Source of the DNA: Aphelidium insulamus
Lineage: Eukaryota > Aphelidiomycota > Aphelidea > Aphelidiaceae
Assembly (NCBI GenBank): GCA_036784855.1
Contig: JAZDSV010000071.1
Span: forward strand, 1-54,004
Length of the DNA: 54,004 bases
Direction of reading: 5' to 3'
Of this stretch, positions 46,229-54,004 are shown one piece after another. A program made the position numbers and the translations under genes. Numbering within the stretch: position 1 is the first letter of the stretch; each line of letters begins with the position of its first letter. Below the pieces are notes generated by a model. The model worked only from the letters and a program-made list of their open reading frames with translations, ran no database searches and had not been told where the DNA came from.

Positions 46229-46390
46229 ACTACTACTCCAAACTACTACTACTATTACTACTACTACTATTACTACTACTACTCCAACTACTACTACTAC
46301 TACTACTACTTCTACTACTACTGCTACTATTACAGATATTACTACAGATATTACTACAGATATTACTACTACTACTACTACTCCAACTAT

Positions 46391-46426
<36 letters not shown>

Positions 46427-46484
46427 AAGTACTACTCTTACTTCTACTACTACTACTCCAACCATGCTACTCAACTACTACAAG

Positions 46485-46532
<48 letters not shown>

Positions 46533-46660
46533 AAGTACTACTCTTACTTCTACTACTACTACTCCAACCATGCTACTCAACTACTACAAGTACCACTCTT
46601 ACTTCTACTACTACTACTCCAACCATGCTACTCCAACCACTACTAAAACTACTTGAAGCA
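46225..46660. repeat. ACT/TAC trinucleotide array with higher-order repeats
   Basis: About 430 bp of near-continuous ACT triplets. Interruptions include GATATTACTACA (three copies near 46335-46365) and a ~55-bp unit starting ACAAGTACTACTC and containing CCAACCATGCTACT (three copies near 46430, 46530 and 46585). All plus-strand frames stay open, giving poly-Tyr, poly-Thr or poly-Leu; none is treated as a gene. Confidence 0.85.
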
Positions 46661-46807
46661 CCGCTCATCACAATCTATATATGCGGCTTGCAGAGTGCTG
46701 ACAAATGGCAACGACAACAAGGGCACTAGCCATGTGTACGTAAAAGCTGTACAAACAGAAAGTATTTACAGTGAGCTGCCGCGCTTTGTTGTTCACACCA
46801 TTCTGTT

Positions 46808-47828
46808 ATGATGATCTACTCATTATCCGCGGCAGTGACACAAGGATTAGCAGGGGCTGCTTTGCAACGACCCAACCAGAACAGTCGGCAATCCGTCAAT
46901 CAACATGGCAACCAGTATGAAACACGGCCGTCCGTGGTTTCAGCGCCACATCATCATTGTCACAGCTTAGGTCAGGCTATACGACGAATCAAAACTTTGG
47001 TCACCTATGGCACCAATGGCCAATCGCGTCACGCTGCCACTACCATCACTTGGTGCTCAGCCAGACCGCGTTGTACGTCCTCTCTTCACATTTACGTTAA
47101 TACATACGCTCACAATTTTGTCATGTGCTGCTGCAAAAACTTCCCGCTGGAAGTCTGGCTTGAACTTCTGGAGCAAATCGCCAGTGTCAGAGACCTCGCC
47201 ACACTGACATGAGTGCACATGCAACCGCCTACCGGAGGTCATACAACGGTTGTTTCCGACCTTGACGGCGCACATGACGTGCAGCAAGTCGCTCGACTTG
47301 GGCGTCGACACACGGCAGACTCTACTGGAGTTGTATCCCTTGCGGCGCCAAACCTACGACATGGTGCCGCACGGTAGCGACCCGGTCCGTCTTGCCGTTG
47401 TTCTCTCAGCGTTGCTCCCGTCCGAAACGCGACCGGAACGGATTCGCAGACACTATTTCGTGCACGTCGGCGAGTGGGAGACGCACGTGGCCATTGGAGG
47501 CGATCCGGAGGACGGACGTGACGCCACCATCACTGCGTTGAAACAGCAACTAGCGGCGGAACGGGCCGGGCGGGAGGCGCTTCGGGCCGAAAATGCGCGC
47601 CTACGGCAAAACTTGGCACTGCTTGGCGTGGCATGGGTGCGGCAGCAGGCTGAATTGGAGCAGGCGCGCACTTTGCTTCAAGTGGTGTCGTGCAACTGGC
47701 GCCGGTCGAGTGACCTCGGTGCACACAGCAGCAGCACGACAACTGGAAGAGTCCACGCTCGCACTAGCAACAATGGCACCGAGAACCTTGCCCGCTGGTC
47801 GGCGAAGGTGCTGGCCATAAGCAACTGA
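46808..47828 (+). pseudogene. F-box-like protein with coiled coil, frameshifted
   Basis: One frame contains NFPLEVWLELLEQIASVRDLATL (47132-47209), an F-box-like motif that in known proteins binds Skp1 in SCF ubiquitin ligases. It stops two codons later. Similarity in style continues one frame over with NRLPEVIQRLFPTLTAHM and a globular part, then a coiled coil (ITALKQQLAAERAGREALRA) to the stop at 47826. A one-base shift near 47210 would explain the break. The start is uncertain; an intron may precede the F-box. GC-richer than its surroundings. Confidence 0.4.
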
Positions 47829-48241
47829 GCATTTGAAATAGATTCATTATTTGTTGCGGAATGCACCGACTATTGAGGACTCAATTCCTAACCGGGAAAA
47901 CTTTTCTTCATTATTTGAAATGCACAATAGACCTAGCGGCACTGCCAGGCCCCGCCATTCAACACCAGCTGCCTTCCAGCCAACACAGAGTCGCCCCGAA
48001 AATGCACTGGAGCAGCCAATTCGTACTCACCTACTCATTGCACCGTGGGAATTATATGAGCGACAAAAATGGTGATAATGTTTTGAAAGGCTGGTAGTGT
48101 ACAGAGTTTACAGCAAGTACCTTTACACAAAATACTAGCGGTCTAGCCTCGAATGCAACGTGCAGGACTATCCAGGGCTGACTGTTGTCATCCAAGCCAA
48201 ATGTGAATGAATTGCTTTTATTTCTCCTGTATATGTTGTGC
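47829..48241. other. Intergenic
   Basis: 413 bp. Overlapping plus-strand frames (47851-48097) have no recognisable features. Confidence 0.4.
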
Positions 48242-50953
48242 TCAGATGTCGTCCCGTGCGATCTCCACGTTGAGGTTATTGCGAAAGCTTTTTTGGTATT
48301 CCGTCAGATCTCCGCCACAATACTCATCAGCGTCGTGATTAGCCAGCATATTCTTCAGCAGCTCAGTTAGCTCAAACTTTTTAAGGCACGGGAAAGCTTC
48401 GACACCACAAGCGAGTATGCTTAATCGTTTGGCTATTCAATCATTAGCGCGCAAAATAAGTGTACAGACAGCACACCATAACAATAACAGCACACACTGA
48501 AAAGCTACATAGCACACAATAATAAGCGTCAAACTTACGACTCACTGCCGCTCTTGTATCTACTTGTGAACTAGTATTTGCCACTGCAACTCGCACTATA
48601 TTGCGTCAGCAACGATACTGCATGTATACTCCGTACCATTGGAGTTCCGGTTCAACACTTCCGTCGCACGCAGTGACATGTATATCAGCAGTGAATTCTT
48701 TCTGATCTTCCTGGGGATAGTCAGAGATTCGGCGTGACAACAGTTGACGCGGCCGGTCGCCTTATTTTTGACTTGGATACAGATGCTAGTCATTCTCGAG
48801 TAGAGCTTTGCGCGCGGAGAGCGTGGACGATTTGGCAGAGCAGCAGGAGAATTGTCCTCGTCATTATTGTCCGATTCCGCGTTCTTCCCTGACACGCTGT
48901 CTACCGTGGCTGCATTGAACTCGTCATTATTTTCCGATTCCGCGTTCTTGCCTGACACGCCGTGGTCCCCCGCACCTGCCGGCAGTAAAACTGGAATTAC
49001 CAAGTCGATTCCCGTGGTATTCTCGCTACAAACAATGGCAACGCTACGACAGTAGCAATCCGCCAAGACTTCAGGTGTCAACTCTGATTTGCACCGGCTA
49101 AAGTGCGTAAAGTAGACAGTGCCGTCCAAAGTCAGTTGCCATGTTTTACTTTGCGCATGCTCATCGATATCGGACTTTACAAAGGTTTCACTCAGCAACG
49201 ACTTCAAGTAGTCGCGAACTCCAATAGGGCGCGAAAAGAACGTAAATTCTTTCTGAATACAATAATTGTCGGCGGCGCAAAGGAGAATCATACAGCCTAC
49301 AATTTCACCCACGTCCCCAATGTTAATCAGCCCTTCCATGGCTTTGTTTTGGAATGCTACAAAGCATTCCCGTCTTGTGCTGATACTTCTCATCTGGCGA
49401 CACACAACTTCGGCCAGAATTGGTTCGCTGGGCTGATAGGTTGCAATTTTCGTGCGATCCGGGCCAATTCTGGTGACGAAACGAAGATTCGATGCAAGTA
49501 GGCGCTCGGCAAGTTCAGCATTTCCAATGCGAAACTGAAGCCGAGCAGACCACATCGCTACAAACTTAAGATCGTCAGGTCCGGCGCAAAGCTTGTCGCC
49601 AGCGAGTTCCAAGACGCTTGCCAGCGACATCTTAGTGCCGAGTAGACCGGCCCACAGCGGCCGCCCGATACGAAATAGCCCATTGGCACAGTAAGCTTCA
49701 ACATCGCCATCGGCGGAATCAGCCGGAAGATTTACCGGCGAAACACTCCAGTTCGCTCCGACGGCAAACGTGTCCAAGTAATAGATCGGCGGGAAAAGTT
49801 CACCAGAGTCACTTGAATTTTTTGCAGTAGGATCTCTGTTTTTCGGCGGGGCAAAGTTGGCGACACGCGAGGAAGTGTCGGCAAAAAGAGCAAACACATT
49901 CCCACGAAGCTTACGAAGAACACGACGAACGCCGCATAATGAATCCGGAATTGGACCATCGTTGCGTAGTGTCTCAGTCGGAGAATCGCTGGCCAAAAGC
50001 TCGTTAGGGGTGCGCAGCAGAGATCTGGCTTCGTCCATAATGAATAGGATCTTTGCGCTTGTGAATTTGCTGTCACCATCGATGTTCATGTTCCAATATG
50101 TTTTCGCCACTTCGTGCACGTCAATATCATTTTCTTTATCGCCCAAATCTTCATTTTTCACTCTTTCATAAAGCTCGTCAAAAGACACCGACCAGCTCGC
50201 ACCATCTTCGCTATTGATTTGCTCCGAAATAAAGTCGGCGGCGTTGACAGAGCGGGCTATTGCGTCGAGTACTTTGAGATACCCGAAAATGAGGTAGCTC
50301 CGAAAAAAATCTCTGTAGACATCAGGACGTTTGCCGTCATTTTCGGCGCCATTAAGGTTTTCTAATTTCCCCGAAAACAATTTCTGCTCGCTGAACCACC
50401 TTTTACCGATCCAGTTACATTGGGGGTACCCCTTTTGGCTCATGCGTGCGAAATTGCCGTATATGCAGTACACGCCTTTTTCCACACCGAGCTGCTTCAT
50501 GGAAAAAGACTTTTCGATACCGCTCGGAGCCACCAAACAAGCGTACGGTGCGACATAGATCTGTTGACCGAAATTCCGCTTCTTAAGGTAATCGTCAAAC
50601 ACCACCTGATAAAGCATGTCAACCGCGGGCCCTTTCCGTGCGGTATTCATAAACGAGGCGTTGAGTAAAGCGGTTGAAGTGCCTGCAGTGTTAGAAGAAA
50701 TAAAGTGCAACGCGCAAAGGTTACCTGGCGTTGAAAAAGTGACTGTTTGCTCTGGGTTGAGGAATTGGAAGGCCGCCGTGCCAACTTCTTCGCCCAGTTC
50801 TTTTATGCATTGCGTTTTGTCGAGCCCCATAATCGCGCAGGCATATTCCTGCGGATTGCTGTCCAGCAACAAAGGCGCCGCCAGTGACTTTAACTTCTCC
50901 TTCTTTTCTCTAAGCAGCTCAATGAGACCATAAACAGAATCCTGCAAATCCAT
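48242..50953 (-). CDS. Large CR-type P-loop protein with nuclease-like C terminus
   Basis: Three exons: 50953-48637, 48595-48539, 48432-48242 (introns 41 and 106 nt). They join in frame to 854 residues, beyond the apparent stop at 48596. Related fungal proteins have a P-loop NTPase with Walker B and a sensor. Here the Walker A position reads APSGIEKSFSMKQL, with Glu where GK[ST] needs Gly; Walker B is AKILFIMDEARSLL; a sensor-like GNVFALFADTSSRVANFAP follows; then IGRPLWAGLL and YQPSEPILAEVV. Near the C terminus GIDLVIPVLLP and SICIQVKNK resemble the Asp and Q/E-x-K of PD-(D/E)XK nucleases, separated by an acidic insertion holding two copies of a VSGKNAES-NNDE unit. The last exons add VAVANTSSQV and LACGVEAFPCLKKFEL. 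Cellular role unknown. Confidence 0.65.
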
Positions 50954-51402
50954 TGTTTAGAATATGACTAGCTGTATAAGGCTGAGGAGTACCGGATATG
51001 GTCGCTTGGATGCCATTATGGGATACAAGTTGTGAACGGTTGAGGCCAGGCGAGAGAGATACGGCCTCGGTCAAGGAAAGCGTGAGGATGAGTGACGATA
51101 GCGCCCTGACGGTGTGGCAATGAATGCGCTACGAGGGGTTTAGTGAACAATACAATAGTACAGCAGATAGAGGTACCGGCGAAGCGATAAGCGCAGACGG
51201 GGACGGCTAGGGAGGTAGAGTGTATCGCCGAATGCGCAGTGCTGTCGATGGATGTCAGCGTGGGTTTGCGCGCTGACGATGGCAGTCAATGAGTGTTAGC
51301 GCTAGCCGCGGTGCAAATAATCGCGGTGCGGGTAGCAGCGGTGCGGGTCGGCTAATCAACCGGCGGCAGCTGCGAATCAGAACCCACCCAAGGCCAGCCG
51401 GA
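50954..51402. other. Intergenic between divergent genes
   Basis: 449 bp containing promoters for the 854-residue protein and perhaps the duplicated-exon gene. Short GCGGTGCGGGTAGC-type repeats occur at 51310-51350. Confidence 0.4.
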
Positions 51403-51870
51403 CGGTTAAATCTTCAACAACAATGCGCCAACAATGCTGCCATTTTGTTGTCAGCTTGCGTTCGCTCAGCGAAGTTTGCTGGCGCTGAAAAATTTCCCAA
51501 CACGTCACAGCGATCCAGCCTCTGCTCACTCACGTTTTTACCGTGCAATACCACGTCAATTTTCCACGACTCCAGACGGCAATCAATGCAGGCAAGCAAT
51601 CAGTGAACAGTACAGAACAAACGGTTGGAACCTTACTTCCGAAGTTTACCCGTTTACCTGTTTAGCCGCAGTGCAGAACCACTGCGGATAAACTTGATTG
51701 ACGGTTAAATCTCCAACAACATGCGCCAACAATGCTGCCGTTTTATTGTCAGCTTGCGTTCGCTGGCACTGAAAAATTTCCCGACATGTCACAGCGTTCC
51801 AGCCTCTGCTCACTCACGTTTTCACCGTGCAATACCGCGTCAGTATTCCACGACTCCAGACGCCAGGCCT
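51403..51870 (+). repeat. Tandem duplication of a mitochondrial-type first exon
   Basis: 51403-51580 and 51702-51870 are about 85-90 % alike, starting GACGGTTAAATCT and covering ATGCGCCAACAATGCTGCC through TTCCACGACTCCAGACG. The first copy has a 14-bp insertion (near 51467) that shifts its frame; the second copy is the open first exon of the gene at 51721. Confidence 0.75.
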
Positions 51871-52878
51871 GGCGCCAAGGAGATCTCGCACCAGGCGCAC
51901 ACCCCTCGCCCATCCACCAACACATCTGATGCCGCCTCAAAAAGGTTCGGGACAAACGGTGCCAACGGGCAGACGCCTTCTACCACCTCCGTTGGACCCG
52001 CCAAATATTCTCGAAGCTTTTTTGCAAAGTACTCTTGGCTCGCACCCGCCTCTCTGGTGGCCTCGATCGGTAGGAGATTTGCAATCTTGTCCATTAACTT
52101 ATCTTTGCTTGTACACAGTGGGTGTTGTAGGAATATAAAGCGTTAACTTTGATGTTGATGCTTCAAAAAAGGCACTGGATACTGTAACAACGTCAAAACT
52201 TCAACATGGATTGAACTATCACAACACGCCCGAGTACCAGGTGGACTTGCTTGTGGAACAGATGACCGAGTCCGAGCCAGTGTACCCGTCTTATGCCTTT
52301 GGACAGAAGTTTCCGCGCGAAGAACTCAAGAACGAAATTATGGCAATGGTCAACCGAGAGGAACGCGTTGTTTTGCTGGAAGGCGGCTCCGGTTGCGGTA
52401 AATCAACACTTGCCAAGGAAATTGTGGCTGATGCGCGAAAGTGTGGCAATCCAGCCATTTACATCTCTCTGCTAACCATAAATCACGCGTTCAGATGAAG
52501 GTACGCTGGGCTTATATCAATTTATTGTTTGATATATTAGCACTTGGTTGCTGCCATCAAGGAATCCTTCAAAAAGACAAAAAAGCCTGTCATTGTTGTG
52601 GTGGACGACTATCAGGATTATAAGAAGTTTAACGCCAAGCAGGCTGAATTTTTCTGAGGGGACTTACTACAAGCTTCAAATTCTTGGATTGCACATGTTC
52701 TTTATGTTGCCCCGGGAGGCTCTCTAGGTGGCTGGATGAATTTTTGTAAGTACTGCTGCCTATGATGTGCTGTCTGACATGCTTAAATTAGTGTCTGGTC
52801 ACCTAAACCAATTGTTGGAGCATATTCTTGAGCCGGTTCCTATTGATCACATGCACAAGTACTTGGTCGAGGTTTAGA
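51721..52878 (+). pseudogene. Mitochondrially targeted P-loop NTPase, broken
   Basis: Exon 1 (51721-52069) begins with an Arg-rich, acid-poor presequence ending RAIPRQYSTT, then YSWLAPASLVASI, a short membrane segment completed by exon 2 (from 52119; VGVVGI) after a 49-nt intron. In the same frame an ochre codon (52136-52138) interrupts, then FDVDASKKALDTVTTSKL, YHNTPEYQVDLLVEQM, FGQKFPREELKNEI, Walker A LLEGGSGCGKSTLAKEI and, in a later exon (52541), Walker B PVIVVVDDYQDY follow. Further lesions are a stop/frame change near 52496 and TGA at 52656. The remaining exon (52792-52878) reads LSGHLNQLLEHILEPVP. Probably an inner-membrane or matrix ATPase in its intact form; the exact family is not known to me. 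Confidence 0.55.
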
Positions 52879-53258
52879 GGCGTAGGTAAGTAGGTAAGAA
52901 GGTCTGATTGGCTGAAATTTGTTTTGGTTTCAGATCCCCCTTTTCATAATAATGAAGAAACAATAAAATATGCAAAGATGTATTGTTGACCTATTTAACA
53001 GTAGAATTTATTGATAGCAATGAAAAAAATATTTTTTAACATCTTTATTTTAATTGCTGCTTCTACAAAAGTATAACTTGTAACACGGAGCTGTACTCCG
53101 TGTCAGCTTAGCGCCGATGACGTCATTATGACTCATCCGGTACCGACAGTTCGGGAATCTTTCGTCGCGCCGGTAACCGCGGATTGGCAACCGGAAAGCG
53201 CTCAGCGAGAGGAGGCGTTGGACACCAACCCTGGGGAGGCGTCGGACGCCATATCGGC

Positions 53259-53266
53259 TATAAATA
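53259..53266 (+). promoter_or_regulatory. TATA box of the LTR
   Basis: TATAAATA inside CGGCTATAAATACGG, about 180 bp into the LTR, well placed for transcription of the element. Confidence 0.55.
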
Positions 53267-53300
53267 CGGCATTGGAGTCGGAAAGCCCAGCAGTTGATCT

Positions 53301-53677
53301 ACGTTCATTATCAACTGCTGAGCCTATAGGTTCGTGATCTCACTCTGCTCGCCTCTACTCTGTACCTGGTACCAACGGCACAAGGTCCGCCGTGACGGTC
53401 AGACTGTGTCCATCTGACACGTCACAGGTATATAATAAATACGTTCATTATCAACTGCTGAGCCTATAGGTTCGTGATCTCACTCTGCTCGCCTCTACTC
53501 TGTCGGGTACCAACGGCACAAGGTCCGCCGTGACGGTCAGACTGTGTCCATCTGACACGTCACAGGTTCGTGATCTCACTCTGCTCGCCTCTACTCTGTA
53601 CCGGGTACCAACGGCACAAGGTTCGTGATCTCACTCTGCTCGCCTCTACTCTGTACCGGGTACCAACGGCACAAGGA
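53301..53677 (+). repeat. Tandem repeats inside the LTR
   Basis: A unit containing TTCGTGATCTCACTCTGCTC and ACCAACGGCACAAGG occurs four times (starts 53331, 53471, 53567, 53622). The first two copies are long (spaced 140 bp) and include ACGTTCATTATCAACTGCTG and GTCAGACTGTGTCCATCTG; the last two are ~55 bp. Confidence 0.85.
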
Positions 53678-53712
53678 GCCCCTGGCCCTTGTTACATAGA
53701 TCAACTCACAAA

Positions 53713-54004
53713 ATGGATCAAGTCGTTGAAGACACACTGCAACCAACACAGCAACAACTGATTGATCAAGTCAAACGCCTGACGGCAGAAAATCAAGAAT
53801 TAGGACAAGCTATATTGCGCCTTGGTCGCAAGGTAGACTCCGACCCCGATCGCACACCACGGGCCTCTCAGCGCAACATACCTGAGAGTAGCATCCAGAC
53901 TATCCGAAACGATGTCCACCAGCTGCTACGGTCAAAGATGATACACCCATTTACCGGTCAAGAGGAAAGCACGCTTCTGGTCCGCAAGTTTCTGCGACTT
54001 AGTG
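53713..54004 (+). CDS. Gag-like protein, partial
   Basis: ATG at 53713 opens a frame still open at the window end (97 codons). It starts MDQVVEDTLQPTQQQLIDQV, a coiled-coil-like helix, and ends in HPFTGQEESTLLVRKFLRL, the kind of sequence that begins the capsid-like part of LTR-element Gag proteins. Its position directly after the LTR supports this. No zinc knuckle is reached within the window. Confidence 0.55.
   Translation, partial: MDQVVEDTLQPTQQQLIDQVKRLTAENQELGQAILRLGRKVDSDPDRTPRASQRNIPESSIQTIRNDVHQLLRSKMIHPFTGQEESTLLVRKFLRLS

Larger units (their letters stand above)
53079..54004 (+). mobile_element. LTR retrotransposon, 5' LTR and gag start (cut by window end)
   Basis: 53079-53696 (618 bp) begins TGTAACA and ends TGTTACA, the short inverted ends of an LTR. 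It contains TATAAATA (53259-53266), an AATAAA signal (53434) and internal direct repeats. A gag-like frame starts 16 bp after it. The 3' LTR and polymerase are outside the window, so Gypsy or Copia type cannot be decided, and no convincing tRNA primer site was recognised. Confidence 0.65.

Noticed and set aside
46178-46729. Long plus-strand frame encoding poly-Tyr
   Set aside because: It is a by-product of the ACT trinucleotide array; all plus frames are open and the sequence has no coding character.

Overview
The window is eukaryotic nuclear DNA, most likely from a fungus and probably an early-diverging (zoosporic or mucoromycete-like) lineage. Most genes are split by GT-AG introns of about 40-60 nt with CTAAC/CTGAC-like branch sites, and there are no operons or ribosome-binding sites. 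The gene set points the same way: saccharopine reductase LYS9 (alpha-aminoadipate lysine pathway), a flavocytochrome b2-type lactate dehydrogenase, a multicopper oxidase, a CRZ1-like C2H2 factor with HDLKRH and DALGRH fingers, and several Crinkler-like (CR-type) P-loop NTPase/nuclease proteins. Species cannot be named from the sequence alone.

Layout. 1-716 holds a cytochrome b5-domain protein. 1058-10529 is a minus-strand tandem array of ankyrin-repeat proteins with signal peptides: three intact (1058-1993, 4029-4988, 9633-10529), one frameshifted (2158-3074), one relic (3270-3620), and one cut in two (9520-9067 plus 5518-5092) by a 3.5 kb insertion. That insertion carries an HNH nuclease gene (6775-8266) and has a smaller inverted-repeat element nested inside its left end.

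10778-37679 is a mostly housekeeping core: decapping cofactor DCP1, an unknown coiled-coil gene with a decayed copy, a CID-domain RNA polymerase II CTD-binding protein, GTP cyclohydrolase I, LYS9, an LRR-PP2C phosphatase, a CYB2-like dehydrogenase, a Cid1-type terminal nucleotidyltransferase, a STE20-type kinase with a CNH domain, an exostosin-family glycosyltransferase and the zinc-finger factor. One CR-type NTPase-nuclease gene with a single frameshift (17708-19545) sits inside it. Multi-exon models were built by hand, and nearly all give total coding lengths divisible by three.

37936-54004 is accessory and decaying: a UDP-glycosyltransferase pseudogene, an intact multicopper oxidase (40262-42376), an ankyrin pseudogene, a STAND-like NTPase gene and a small ORF sharing a duplicated leader (43686-45056), a LINE 3' remnant, a glycosyltransferase fragment beside a 430-bp ACT-repeat array, an F-box-like pseudogene, an 854-residue P-loop/nuclease-like protein (48242-50953), a broken mitochondrially targeted NTPase gene with a duplicated first exon, and the 5' LTR and gag start of an LTR retrotransposon cut by the window edge.

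The housekeeping genes cover mRNA turnover and 3'-end processing (DCP1, CID protein, terminal nucleotidyltransferase), metabolism (LYS9, GTP cyclohydrolase, CYB2-like) and signalling (PP2C, kinase, zinc finger). The flanking parts hold predicted secreted proteins, effector-like NTPase/nuclease families and mobile DNA. Function calls rest on recognised motifs; no database search was possible.
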